Assembly (NCBI RefSeq): GCF_014842255.1
Contig: NZ_JACYVH010000004.1
Coordinates: 34,398-98,397 of the forward strand
From: Frigoribacterium sp. CFBP 13712
Lineage (GTDB): Bacteria > Actinomycetota > Actinomycetes > Actinomycetales > Microbacteriaceae
Direction: 5' to 3'
DNA length: 64,000 nucleotides
Below the pieces are notes generated by a model, which worked only from the letters and a program-made list of their open reading frames with translations, made no database searches and had not been told where the DNA came from. The translations under genes were made by a program, and so were the position numbers. Shown piece after piece: positions 50,773-59,799 of the stretch (positions within the stretch are counted from its first letter, which is position 1; each line of letters begins with the position of its first letter).

Positions 50773-53069
50773 CCACCACCTCCCAGCCCACGGCAGCCGT
50801 CGACACGACCACCGCCCCGTCGGAGGCGTACTTCGAGCTCGACGTCGGCGGCATGACCTGCGCGTCGTGCGCGAACGCCGTCGAGCGGAAGCTCAACAAG
50901 CTCCCCGGGGTGACCGCCTCGGTCAACTACGCCACCGAGCGCGCGCTCGTCTCGGGGCTGGCGCCCGCACAGGTCGACACCGCCATCGCCGCGGTCGAGA
51001 AGGCGGGCTACGCCGCCGCGATGCGACAGGGCGACGACGACAGCTGGACCGCCAGGGCCACCGAGACCACCATCACGTCGCTGCGTCGCCGACTCGCCGT
51101 GGCTGCTCTACTCACCATCCCGCTCTGCGACCTGACGATCCTGCTCGCGCTCGTCCCCGGTTTCCGGTTCGACGGATGGCAGCTCGTCTGCGTCCTGCTG
51201 GCCGTGCCCATCGTCACGTGGGCGGCGTGGCCGTTCCACAAGGCGACCTGGCGCAGCCTGCGTCGAGGCACGTTCGGCATGGACAGTCTGGTCTCGCTCG
51301 GCAGCATCGTGTCCTTCGGGTGGGCCGTCTACACGCTCGTCTTCGCCCCGAGCACGGAGCCGGGCTACTGGCTCGGCTTCGGCGTGACCCCCGCCGGCGC
51401 CGACGCCATCTACCTCGACGTCGCTGCGGGCATGGTCACGTTCCAGCTCGGCGGACGCTACTTCGAGACCCGCTCGCGCCGCCGCGCGGGCGACGTGCTG
51501 AACGCCATCGGGAACCTGGCCGTCCGGCAGGCCCGCGTCCGTGACGCCGACGGCACCGAGCGTGTCGTGCCGTCGACCGAGCTCCGTGTCGGGGACACGG
51601 TCGTCGTCCTCCCTGGCGAGCGGATCGCCGTCGACGGGACCGTCTCGTCCGGGACGTCCACCGTCGACACCAGCGCCATGACCGGCGAGTCCGTCCCCGC
51701 GGACCTCGCACCGGGAGACGACGCCATCGGCGGCACGGTCAACGTCACCGGACGTCTGGAGATCACCGCCGTCACCGTCGGCGCCCGCACCCGCCTGGCC
51801 CAGATGGCGGCCCTCACCGAGGACGCCCAGAGACGCAAGGCCGGGGTGCAGACCTTCGCCGACAAGGTCTCGTCCGTCTTCGTGCCCTGCGTGATCGTTC
51901 TCGCTGTCATCGTGACCGCCATCTGGCTCCTGATCGGTGCCGAACCCTCGACGGCCGTCGGCAACGGCATCGCCGTCCTGATCATCGCGTGCCCCTGCGC
52001 ACTCGGCCTCGCCACCCCGACCGCGCTCATGGTCGGCATCGGACGCGGCGGGCAGCTCGGCGTGCTCATCAAGGGACAGGACGCCCTCGAGGCGAGCGGT
52101 GTCATCGACACCGTCGTCCTCGACAAGACCGGCACCGTCACCACCGGCGGCATGCGCGTCGTCGACGTCGTCGTCACCGGGATACTCGATCGCGAGACCC
52201 TGCTGCGCCTCGCCGGCAGTGTCGAGACGGCCTCGGAGCACGCTGTGGCCCGCGCCGTCACAGCGGCAGCATCCGCCGAGGTCGGCATCCTGTCGACGCC
52301 CGAGGGCTTCACGGCGCTGACCGGCCTCGGAGCCCGCGCCGTCGTCGACGGCCACCAGATCCTCATCGGCAACGCCCGCCTCCTCCGGGAGAACGGGATC
52401 GAGCTCGACGCCGTGCTCACCGAGGCGGTCGAACGGCTCGGCTCGACCGGCGCCTCCGCGGTCCTGCTGGCCGTCGACGGTGTCGCCTCGGCCGTGTTCG
52501 GGGTGCACGACGACATCAAGCCGTCCGCACCTGCCGCGGTCGCGGGGCTCCGAGCACTCGGCCTGCGCACCGTGCTCCTGACCGGAGACACGGACGGCGT
52601 CGCGCAGACGGTCGGCGCAGCCATCGGAGTCGACGAGGTCATCTCGGGTGTCCTGCCGACCGACAAGGCCGCTGCGATCTCCGCCCTCCAGACCGACGGC
52701 CACAGGGTCGCGATGGTGGGTGACGGCGTGAACGACTCCGCTGCTCTCGCGACCGCCAACCTGGGGCTCGCCATGGTGCAGGGCACCGACATCGCGATGA
52801 AGGCCGCCGACATCATCCTGGTCAGGGACGACCTGCGTGTGGTGGTGGACGCCGTCCAGCTGTCACGCCAGACGCTCCGGACGATCAGGCTCAACCTGGT
52901 CTGGGCCTTCGGGTACAACGTCCTCGCCATCCCCCTGGCTGCGGTCGGCTTGCTCAACCCGCTGATCGCAGCGGCGACGATGGCCCTGTCGTCGGTGCTC
53001 GTCGTGTCGAACAGCCTGCGGCTGCGCTCGTTCGAGCCGAACCGCAGCGGAGGCGCACCCCGCGGGTGA
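50769..53069 (+). CDS. copA: Cu(I)-exporting P1B-type ATPase
   Basis: A 766-residue copper pump. HMA domain with GMTCASCANAVE (residue ~30), then eight helices. Membrane site CPCALGLATPTA, phosphorylation site DKTGTVT, hinge GDGVND, and helix 7-8 signatures FGYN and MALSSVLVVSNS, which define the Cu(I)-specific P1B-1 subgroup. TGES dephosphorylation loop present. GTG start overlaps the CopD stop. Exports cytosolic copper received from the CopZ-like proteins. Confidence 0.95.
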   Translation: MTTTSQPTAAVDTTTAPSEAYFELDVGGMTCASCANAVERKLNKLPGVTASVNYATERALVSGLAPAQVDTAIAAVEKAGYAAAMRQGDDDSWTARATETTITSLRRRLAVAALLTIPLCDLTILLALVPGFRFDGWQLVCVLLAVPIVTWAAWPFHKATWRSLRRGTFGMDSLVSLGSIVSFGWAVYTLVFAPSTEPGYWLGFGVTPAGADAIYLDVAAGMVTFQLGGRYFETRSRRRAGDVLNAIGNLAVRQARVRDADGTERVVPSTELRVGDTVVVLPGERIAVDGTVSSGTSTVDTSAMTGESVPADLAPGDDAIGGTVNVTGRLEITAVTVGARTRLAQMAALTEDAQRRKAGVQTFADKVSSVFVPCVIVLAVIVTAIWLLIGAEPSTAVGNGIAVLIIACPCALGLATPTALMVGIGRGGQLGVLIKGQDALEASGVIDTVVLDKTGTVTTGGMRVVDVVVTGILDRETLLRLAGSVETASEHAVARAVTAAASAEVGILSTPEGFTALTGLGARAVVDGHQILIGNARLLRENGIELDAVLTEAVERLGSTGASAVLLAVDGVASAVFGVHDDIKPSAPAAVAGLRALGLRTVLLTGDTDGVAQTVGAAIGVDEVISGVLPTDKAAAISALQTDGHRVAMVGDGVNDSAALATANLGLAMVQGTDIAMKAADIILVRDDLRVVVDAVQLSRQTLRTIRLNLVWAFGYNVLAIPLAAVGLLNPLIAAATMALSSVLVVSNSLRLRSFEPNRSGGAPRG

Positions 53070-53089
53070 TGCGCCTCTGCTGACGTCGG

Positions 53090-53932
53090 TCAGCCGTGCA
53101 CGCGCACTGCCAGCGGAGACCGCCGACGGGACGGTGAGTGCCGGTTGCTCGCCTCCACAAGGCGACGAGCGCGGAGCGACAACGACTCGTCCCGGGCGAG
53201 GTGCGCCATCTTGACCAGCGCGTTGGCGGTGTGCACCGTTCCCAGGCGCCGCGCGGCCGCGTCGTCGGCGATGAGCTCGACGAGCATCCTGGTGGTGCGC
53301 TCCAGGTGCCGGGCTCCAGCCAGGCCCGGAGTGCACGCCCTGTTGAGCTGCGCGAGCTGCGCGATCACGCCGTGGTGCTGCCGCAGGTGCGTCCGCTCGT
53401 GCTCGACGACCGCCGCCAGCTCCATGGCGGTCAGAGCCCGCTCGAGCGCCGTCGTGACGAGCACCCGGTTGCTCGGGGCAGGGATGCTCATCGCGAAGGC
53501 GCGGTCGAAGGGCACGACGGTCACATCGACCCCTCCCACCCGTGTGCTCGGGTGGCAGGCCGCCACCAGCGCCATCTGCTGGTGCAAGGCCCGGTCCGTC
53601 GCCGCGAGCGGCTCGAAGCGCGTCGTGACGAGCGCCACCAGCCCCCCTACGGCGACGAGACCGCCCCAGCCGACCACGACCAGCACCGTCGACGCGAACC
53701 ACCCACCCATCGGGTCCGACGAGGCTTCCCGAGAGAATGCGACCGCGGCCATCGAGTTGACGAGCCCGAGAGCAGCCGCCGCGATGCCGCCGAGGAACGC
53801 GGTGTACCAGGAGGCGAGCGCCAGCCGCGGCCAGCGGAACCGCCAGCGGCCGTGCGCCAGCACGAAAGGTGCACCGACGATCAGCACGAGCGACGCCCCG
53901 ATGCAGGCGAGCACGATCAAGGCGACCGCCAC
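53090..53932 (-). CDS. M56 (BlaR1/MecR1-like) membrane peptidase
   Basis: A 280-residue protein with three N-terminal helices and a cytoplasmic or membrane-bound zinc peptidase site VVEHERTHLRQHH (HExxH) with later Glu in VELIADDAAARR. The sensor penicillin-binding domain of BlaR1 is absent. Such short M56 proteins pair with BlaI-type repressors and cleave them. 50 bp after the BlaI gene; converges on the copper ATPase. Confidence 0.9.
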   Translation of the reverse strand: MAVALIVLACIGASLVLIVGAPFVLAHGRWRFRWPRLALASWYTAFLGGIAAAALGLVNSMAAVAFSREASSDPMGGWFASTVLVVVGWGGLVAVGGLVALVTTRFEPLAATDRALHQQMALVAACHPSTRVGGVDVTVVPFDRAFAMSIPAPSNRVLVTTALERALTAMELAAVVEHERTHLRQHHGVIAQLAQLNRACTPGLAGARHLERTTRMLVELIADDAAARRLGTVHTANALVKMAHLARDESLSLRARRLVEASNRHSPSRRRSPLAVRVHG

Positions 53933-53982
53933 CTAGATCACCCTGCCCGAGACGAGCTGGCCAGGGACCAGCCGTCCAGGGG

Positions 53983-54363
53983 TCAGTCGGCTTCGAGCGC
54001 CGCCCGCAGCGCCTCGACGTCGCGAGGATCGAGCTGCCCGGCGAAGCGCAGCAGCGCAGCGCTTCGGTCGCTGCTCGCCACGAGGGCGGAGACCATCGTG
54101 CTCGCAGCGGACTCCGACTCCGACTGTGCCGCCGAGAAGACGAATCCGCCGCCCGCAGCGGGTGCCTTGACGACGGACCCCTTCTTGTGGAGACGATCGA
54201 GGATCGTGAGCACGGTCGTGATCGCCGGGGTCGCGTCGAGCTCGAAGGTCGCCTGGACCTCTTTCGCCGAGGCAGGAGCGCCCGCACGCCAGAGGGCTCT
54301 CATGACCTCGTTCTCGAGCTCGCCGCGAGAACGCTTGGCGGGAGTGTCGGACTTGTCGGTCAT
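53983..54363 (-). CDS. BlaI/MecI/CopY-family repressor
   Basis: A 126-residue winged-helix repressor: LENEVMRALWRAGAPASAKEVQATF, ATPAITTVLTILDRLHKKGSV, and a C-terminal dimer domain. Family operators are dyads built on TACA...TGTA, so the TTCTAC-N5-GTAGAA sites of this region are credible targets. With M56 it would form a two-gene inducible switch. Its own upstream region has no such dyad. Confidence 0.9.
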   Translation of the reverse strand: MTDKSDTPAKRSRGELENEVMRALWRAGAPASAKEVQATFELDATPAITTVLTILDRLHKKGSVVKAPAAGGGFVFSAAQSESESAASTMVSALVASSDRSAALLRFAGQLDPRDVEALRAALEAD

Positions 54364-54426
54364 CCCTCGACTCTATCCGGGCGACGGCTTCCCCGATGGT
54401 CACGACGGCCCGGGGTTCCGCGGACC

Positions 54427-55308
54427 TCACGGCGCCTCCGTGCCCGTCGCCCCACCCGACACCTGCGCCACGAACTGCGCGAACGCAGCGGCGTCGGTCG
54501 GCGAGCCCTGGTACTGCTGGCCGTTGACCAGCACGGTCGGCGTCGCGGACACCGCGGCGAGGTCGGAGTTCGGCACCGGGTCGTTCAGCGCGCGCTCCGT
54601 CGCGGAGGTGACCCACTCCGTGAACTCGCCGTCGGTGATGCAGGAGGCGACGGCAGGGTCGTCGACGCCGGCGCCCTCCACCAGCGTGACCAGCTCGTCG
54701 TTCGTCAGGCCGGTGGTGTTCTCGGTCGGCTGCTGGGCGAACAGGGCGGTGTTGACGTCGAGCGCAGTATCAGGCTGGTAGTTCGCGACGCAGGCCAGCA
54801 CGTTCGCCGACCGGGTCGAGTACTTCGACCCGAGGCTCGCGTTGTCGAGGAACCCGAGGGGGTGGATCTCGAGCTCGGCCGCTCCCTCGCTCACCCAGGT
54901 CTCGAGCTGTTCGGCGTTCGTCGTGTCGAACTGACCGCAGAAGGGGCACATGTAGTCGAGGTAGACGACGATGCTCGGCTTCTCGGTCGTGCCCGCCGCC
55001 GAGGGTGTCGGGGAGCCGTCGGCCGGCGTCGCGTCCGTCGTCACGGCCGATACGGTCGTGCCATCGCCCGACAGCAGGATGCCGTCACTCGCCATGTTCC
55101 GGGGGCCGGGGCCCGCCGGCACGAGGGACCTCGTGATCACGAGGGCGATGACGGCCAGCACCGCCAGCACGCCGACGATGAGACCGCCCTGAAGGGCCCA
55201 CTTGTTGCGCCGACGGCGTCTGGCCTCGGCTTCACGGGTGATGCGGGCCTTCTCGCGGGCCGACTCCCGTCGTTCGCGTTTGGTTTCGGAGTTGTGTGTT
55301 GCGGACAA
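54427..55308 (-). CDS. Membrane-anchored DsbA-like thioredoxin-fold protein
   Basis: A 293-residue protein: basic cytoplasmic N-terminus (about 40 residues), one anchor helix (about 42-62), a Thr/Ala-rich linker, then a DsbA-type domain with active site YMCPFCGQF and cis-Pro SATPTVLVNG. No ATG or GTG fits; TTG 55308 gives the usual N-terminus SATHNSETKRERR. A disulfide oxidoreductase or isomerase outside the membrane. Spacer 55309-55496 shows no gene. Confidence 0.85.
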   Translation of the reverse strand: MSATHNSETKRERRESAREKARITREAEARRRRRNKWALQGGLIVGVLAVLAVIALVITRSLVPAGPGPRNMASDGILLSGDGTTVSAVTTDATPADGSPTPSAAGTTEKPSIVVYLDYMCPFCGQFDTTNAEQLETWVSEGAAELEIHPLGFLDNASLGSKYSTRSANVLACVANYQPDTALDVNTALFAQQPTENTTGLTNDELVTLVEGAGVDDPAVASCITDGEFTEWVTSATERALNDPVPNSDLAAVSATPTVLVNGQQYQGSPTDAAAFAQFVAQVSGGATGTEAP

Positions 55309-55496
55309 GATGACTCGTCTCGTTCTGGTCGGCACGGGGTGCCGGAGTTTCCAAGGTGCTCGTCCGGTCGCAGCGACGCAGACGGGCGCATGCCGGGACG
55401 TCGTCCACGGTGAGGATGCGCAAGAAGCTCTGCCGGCGTGTGAGCGACGGCAGAGCACACGACACGCGCTCTCGGCGCATCGTGCATCAGCTCGGA

Positions 55497-56114
55497 TCAG
55501 GCGGCGAGCGGCGGTCCTCGAAGGGGCTGGGCAGGCGCCGCGGCGCGGAGCGCGTGGGGGATGATCCGTGCGACTCGCGGCACGAGGTGCCGGGCGATCC
55601 GCGGTGCGGTGGTCACCGCGATCCCCGTGGCGGAGATCACGATCAGCAAGACCCGGTCCGCCAGACCGATGGCAGCGCGGACGGCCCTCTCGCCGCGCCA
55701 GAGGCCGGCGACGGTCACCAGCCAAGCGGCAGCGTGCGCGATCCACATCACGCCGCCGTGGTGCATCGCCGGCATCGCCCCCGCTGCCATCGATGTGTCA
55801 GCCACGAGCACGAGAGTCTCGTGTGCGTGGTGCCCGCCGCCGGTGACGGCTACACGAGCAGCGCCTCCTCCCCCCAGGGAGAAGAGCAGGTGGAAAGCCG
55901 CCTGAGAGACGGCGACGACGATCGAGAGCCGGACGAGCGACGGGCCTCTTCCCGCTAGGGCGACACCCAGTGGCAACGAGAGGGCGATCGCGAGGACGAC
56001 GCCGAGCACGCCAGGAGAGGAGCCGCCACCCGCGACGTGCGAGAACGCTGCCAGGGTCACTGCAACGAGGGTCGCCGATGAGCCACGCGCCAGGCGTCCC
56101 CATCTCGACTGCAC
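55497..56114 (-). CDS. His/Met-rich multi-helix membrane protein
   Basis: A 205-residue protein with about five helices. Between helices 3 and 4 lies a loop with GGGHHAHETL, ADTSMAAGAMPAMHHGGVMW, dense in His and Met in the manner of copper-binding loops. No known domain is assigned; similar proteins sit near CopC/YcnI genes in actinobacteria. Followed by an HxlR gene on the same strand. Copper handling is inferred. Confidence 0.65.
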   Translation of the reverse strand: MQSRWGRLARGSSATLVAVTLAAFSHVAGGGSSPGVLGVVLAIALSLPLGVALAGRGPSLVRLSIVVAVSQAAFHLLFSLGGGGAARVAVTGGGHHAHETLVLVADTSMAAGAMPAMHHGGVMWIAHAAAWLVTVAGLWRGERAVRAAIGLADRVLLIVISATGIAVTTAPRIARHLVPRVARIIPHALRAAAPAQPLRGPPLAA

Positions 56115-56147
56115 TGTGGCCGCCTCCCGCTCGTTCCGGTTCTCAGC

Positions 56148-56528
56148 CTAGATGGCTGACGCCGCAGGTCGGTGGGAGTCCGCCGTCGCGGCGTCGTCGG
56201 TGTCCGCGACGGCGGGGACGGCCAGCGCCCAGGCGTTCATCGACTCGAGCACGGGTCGGAGCCCGAGCCCCGTCGGGGTCAGCTCGTAGACGACCCGCGG
56301 GGGGATCTCGGCGTAGACCGTCCTGGTGACGAGGCCCGACGTCTCGAACTTGCGGAGACGGTTCGTCAGAGTGTGAGCACTGATGCCCGGCAGCGACTCC
56401 TTCAGCTCGGAGAACCGGGCCGGCCCCTCGAGCAGATTCCGGACGATGAGGGTCGCCCAAGGGCCGTCGAGCAGGGTCAGGAACTTCGCGATGCCGCACT
56501 CGGGCCAGATATCCCCACAGAAAGCCAT
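56148..56528 (-). CDS. HxlR-family regulator (island copy)
   Basis: A 126-residue winged-helix regulator: CGDIWPECGIAKFL with two Cys at the N-terminus, PWATLIVRNLLEGPARFSEL, ISAHTLTNRLRKFETSGLV, RVVYELTPTG. Divergent from the NmrA-like gene with an inverted repeat between, the same plan as 5446/5914. The Cys pair suggests redox or electrophile sensing. Confidence 0.88.
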   Translation of the reverse strand: MAFCGDIWPECGIAKFLTLLDGPWATLIVRNLLEGPARFSELKESLPGISAHTLTNRLRKFETSGLVTRTVYAEIPPRVVYELTPTGLGLRPVLESMNAWALAVPAVADTDDAATADSHRPAASAI

Positions 56529-56544
56529 GAAAAAAGAGCTTAGG

Positions 56545-56590
56545 CCAATAGTGCAGTTGACGTAACCGATGCACTAGATGCACTAATTGG
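56545..56590. promoter_or_regulatory. Candidate HxlR operator with repeated TGCACTA
   Basis: CCAATAGTGCA (56545-56555) and TGCACTAATTGG (56579-56590) form an inverted repeat, with an extra TGCACTA at 56570-56576. It fills the 65-bp divergent spacer, just before the NmrA start. Confidence 0.6.
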
Positions 56591-56593
56591 TCC

Positions 56594-57442
56594 ATGACCT
56601 ATCTCATCCACGGCGCCACGGGCGCCCAAGGCTCCCCCGTCGCCGCTGCACTCACCAAGTCCGGCGCCTCCGTCGCTGCGGCTGTCCGCGACCCCTCCAC
56701 ATATTCGGGAGACGGCACCGCCGTCGCCGTCGACCTCACCTCTGTCGCATCGCTGGCGGCCGCCTACGAGGGCGTGGACGGCGTCTTCGTCCACCTGCCG
56801 ATCGGCACGAATGAGCAGCAGCTCGCTCACGCCCGCAACATCGTCGCCGCGGTCGACCGGGCACGTCCCGGCCGCGTCGTCGTCTCCACCAGCGGCTACC
56901 CGACCGAGGACGACGGCTCGGGCGCAAACCCCGTAGCCGCGCTGATCGATGGGCTCACGGCAACCGGCGTCTCGGTCGCGATCGTCGCGCCTCGCCTCTT
57001 CCTCGAGAACCTCCTGCTGCCTCCCGTCACGGCCGGCGTGGAGAAGGATGGCGTGCTCCGCTACCCGATCCGTCAGGACTACGCCGTGTCGTGGAGCTCG
57101 CACCTCGATGTCGCGGACGTCGCCGCACGGCTGCTCACCGACGCGTCCGTCGTCGGCGTGGTCGGAGTCGGCGCCCTTCCCGGTCTGGTCGGAGCGGATC
57201 TCGCCGCCGGCTTCGCAGCGCAGTCCGGTCGCGCCGTCCAGTTCGAGTCCCAGGAGCCGGACGACTTCGGGAGCCTGATCGAACCGCTCTTCGGCAAGGC
57301 CGGGTCCGACCCCGTGGTCGACTCGTACCGCTGGCGCGCCACGCAGGAGTCCGAGCTGATCGACCCGGCGACCAGCGCCCAGGAGCGTCTCGGTCTCAGC
57401 CCTCGCTCCGTCGAACAGTGGCTGGTCGATCTACAGGGCTGA
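56594..57442 (+). CDS. NmrA-like NAD(P)-binding protein
   Basis: A 282-residue atypical SDR: HGATGAQGSPVAAALTKSG dinucleotide site, VVVSTSGYPTED, and a C-terminal substrate domain ending LGLSPRSVEQWLVDLQ. NmrA/QOR2-like; quinone reduction or redox sensing is possible. Its last 145 bp recur in degraded form at 59800. Divergent from HxlR. Confidence 0.88.
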   Translation: MTYLIHGATGAQGSPVAAALTKSGASVAAAVRDPSTYSGDGTAVAVDLTSVASLAAAYEGVDGVFVHLPIGTNEQQLAHARNIVAAVDRARPGRVVVSTSGYPTEDDGSGANPVAALIDGLTATGVSVAIVAPRLFLENLLLPPVTAGVEKDGVLRYPIRQDYAVSWSSHLDVADVAARLLTDASVVGVVGVGALPGLVGADLAAGFAAQSGRAVQFESQEPDDFGSLIEPLFGKAGSDPVVDSYRWRATQESELIDPATSAQERLGLSPRSVEQWLVDLQG

Positions 57443-57488
57443 CGCTGGGTACGGTGGGGTGCCGGGCCTGCTGAATGATGGGATCACC

Positions 57489-58001
57489 GTGGACGACAGT
57501 TACACCCTCCGCCCGATGAGCGAGGCGGACCTTCCCACCGTGCTCTCGATCTACCAGCAGGGAATCGACGGAGGCGACGCGACCTTCGAGTCGGCTCCAC
57601 CGACTCCGGAGCAGTTCGATGCTTCGAGGCTCGCAGAGCACCGGATCGTCGCGGCCTCCCGCTCCGGCCGCGTCGTCGGCTGGGCTGCTGTTTCACCGGT
57701 GTCTCCCCGGGCTGTCTACGGCGGCGTCGTCGAACACTCCGTGTACGTCGATGCCGCCGCCCGAGGCTTCGGAGTCGGGCGAGGGTTGCTCCGGGCCCTC
57801 GTGGAGTCGACTGAGGCAGCGGGCATCTGGACCTTGCAGGGAGTCGTGTTCCCCGAGAACACGGCCAGCCTCGCGCTCCACGCCGAGCTGGGGTTCCGGG
57901 TGGTCGGCCGGCGGGAGCGGATCGCCGCACCCCTGGCCGGGCCCCTCGTGGGACGTTGGCGAGACACGATCCTCATCGAACGTCGATCCCAGCTCACGTG
58001 A
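57489..58001 (+). CDS. GNAT acetyltransferase, phosphinothricin/methionine-sulfone type
   Basis: A 170-residue GNAT enzyme: YTLRPMSEADLPTVLSIYQQG, GWAAVSPVSPRAVYGGVVEHSVYVDAAARGFGVG with acetyl-CoA loop RGFGVGRGLL, and LHAELGFRVVGRR. The pattern fits PAT/MnaT enzymes acetylating phosphinothricin or methionine sulfoximine-like amines. GTG 57489 starts the fold; GTG 57459 would add ten residues. Parts recur in broken form at 59955-60068. Confidence 0.85.
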   Translation: MDDSYTLRPMSEADLPTVLSIYQQGIDGGDATFESAPPTPEQFDASRLAEHRIVAASRSGRVVGWAAVSPVSPRAVYGGVVEHSVYVDAAARGFGVGRGLLRALVESTEAAGIWTLQGVVFPENTASLALHAELGFRVVGRRERIAAPLAGPLVGRWRDTILIERRSQLT

Positions 58002-58146
58002 CGGATTGTCGCCGGCCCAGGGGTTGCGGCCCTTGTTCGCCGTGGCCTGGGTCACCGGCCGAGGGTGCGCCCTGCCCCCAAGGGATGTCATGGCCTCGTC
58101 GTGATGAAGCGTGTGATGTGAGGGTGTGGTTCCAGGCCGGTCGACC

Positions 58147-59346
58147 TCAGGTCAGATGACTGTGGCGCCGTCTTGTGAGTGCGGGCGCGAGAACGGCGGC
58201 GACGAGGAAGAGGGTCGCGACGGGCCAGAGCGCCGGCAGCAGCCCGAACCCCTGGGCGAGCAGACCGATCAGAGGTGGCCCGATGAAGCTGGCGACGTAC
58301 CCCACGCTCGCGACCAGAGCCACTCGTGCCGCGGGATCGTTCCCCTCGGCTGCAGCGGACATGCCGAGGGGGAAGCCCATGGAGACCCCGACTGACCAGA
58401 GGACCACGCCCACGACGAGCGTCACCGTGCCGAGGTCGAGGATGAACAGGACGACGCCCACCAGACCCAGGATCGAGGTCCAGCGGATCATGCTCGCCCG
58501 GCCGAATCGGTCGACCAGAGGTCCAGCGGCGACTCGCACCACCACTTGAGCTGCGGAGTAGATCGCGATCGCCAGTGCTGCGAAGGTCTCCGGTTGATCC
58601 AAGGCATCCCGCACGACGACACTGATCCATCCGTTGGCAGCCCCCTCACCGAACTCCGCGGCCAGCATCACGACCCCGATCGCCAGGAGCCGGCCATCGA
58701 TCAAGCGAAGCAGTGGCATTCGCGACCGTCCTGGCCCCGGCGCTGGCCTCGACCGGCGGGTTCCGCGGCTGCCTGATGGAATAGCGCGCACGAGCAGGAC
58801 TCCTGCAATCGCGATCAGGGCAGCTTGGGTGAGCAACTGGGTCTGAGGCGGGATGCCGAGAGCGGCGCAGGCAGCACCAACGCCCGAGCCGATCACGGCT
58901 CCTCCAGGCCAGGCAGCGTGCATGAGGGGCAGAAGCGACCGTCGAGACAATCGTTCGATGACTGCGCCGTCGATATTGATCAGCACATCCGTCGCACCGA
59001 CACCGGCCCCGGCGATACCGAGCCCGAGGAGCAGCACTCCGACACTCCCCATCGCCACACCGAGGGCGACGGACACCACACCGATGGCCATCGTCATCGC
59101 CGTGACGAGGAGGGCGCGCCGCCCACCGACGCCGGAAAGCAATGTGCGTGAGGCGGCCAGCCCAGCCATGGACCCGAACGTCGTCGCTAAGAGAACGAAC
59201 CCCAGCTCCGCGTCGGACAGGCCGAGATCCGAGCGGATCGCCGGCAACCGGGCCGCCCAGCTCGACAGCGCGAATCCACCCAACGCGAACGCACCGAGGA
59301 TGGCGAACAGCCACCCCCGACGAGCCCTTGCTGCTGCCTCTGTCAC
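58147..59346 (-). CDS. MFS transporter
   Basis: A 399-residue, 12-helix protein: helix 1 LFAILGAFALGGFALSSWAARLP, loop AASRTLLSGVGGRRALL, and a repeat in the second half (VDRFGRASMIRW). Resembles fucose-permease-like or drug-efflux MFS. GTG start with GGGGG upstream and a TAAAAT -10. A perfect palindrome lies at 59361. Upstream on the same strand is an ArsR remnant that may once have regulated it. Spacer 58002-58146 holds no gene. Confidence 0.88.
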   Translation of the reverse strand: MTEAAARARRGWLFAILGAFALGGFALSSWAARLPAIRSDLGLSDAELGFVLLATTFGSMAGLAASRTLLSGVGGRRALLVTAMTMAIGVVSVALGVAMGSVGVLLLGLGIAGAGVGATDVLINIDGAVIERLSRRSLLPLMHAAWPGGAVIGSGVGAACAALGIPPQTQLLTQAALIAIAGVLLVRAIPSGSRGTRRSRPAPGPGRSRMPLLRLIDGRLLAIGVVMLAAEFGEGAANGWISVVVRDALDQPETFAALAIAIYSAAQVVVRVAAGPLVDRFGRASMIRWTSILGLVGVVLFILDLGTVTLVVGVVLWSVGVSMGFPLGMSAAAEGNDPAARVALVASVGYVASFIGPPLIGLLAQGFGLLPALWPVATLFLVAAVLAPALTRRRHSHLT

Positions 59347-59360
59347 TATGCCCCCAAATT

Positions 59361-59374
59361 TTACAACGTTGTAA
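59361..59374. promoter_or_regulatory. Perfect 14-bp palindrome at the MFS promoter
   Basis: TTACAACGTTGTAA overlaps the minus-strand -10 TAAAAT, 15 bp before the MFS start. No intact regulator for it lies nearby; the ArsR remnant at 59410 is the local candidate. Confidence 0.6.
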
Positions 59375-59409
59375 TCCTGAGCTTAGGGGACATGCGCGCT
59401 TCGCCTCAG

Positions 59410-59703
59410 TCAGCCCTGGTGCGCCTCGTCTGCATGCTCGACGGCGTCGTCGACGATGTGAGACACGTGCCGGTCTGCCACCGAGTAAATGGCTTCACGG
59501 CCGACGCGAGACAGCCACGCGGCCCGCAGGACCCTGAGGTGCTGCGACACGAGCGGCTGCGAGAGACCGGAGGCCTCGACGAGAGCGGTGACGCCTGACT
59601 CGCCCTCGCCGATGCCCCTTCAGGACGCTGTCGACCAGGGGGAGGCGCTGCTGCGGGACGCCGCCGAACGCACCCTTCGGCTCGTCCTGCTCGGTTCATC
59701 CAT
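59410..59703 (-). pseudogene. ArsR-family regulator with two frameshifts
   Basis: Three frames join to one ArsR protein: MDEPSRTSRR, then QQRLPLVDSVLKG, then IGEGESGVTALVEASGLSQPLVSQHLRVLRAAWL and SVADRHVSHIVDDAVEHAD. The segment with the HTH is intact, but frameshifts lie near 59675 and 59620. Ends 64 bp before the MFS start. Confidence 0.75.
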
Positions 59704-59799
59704 CTCAGCTCGACAGACGGATCGGGGTCGGCATCTGCAGAGCCTGTGAGCGACTCCGGCCAGGGGATGCAGGTTGCCGTGCGAGCCTGTTCATCAATA

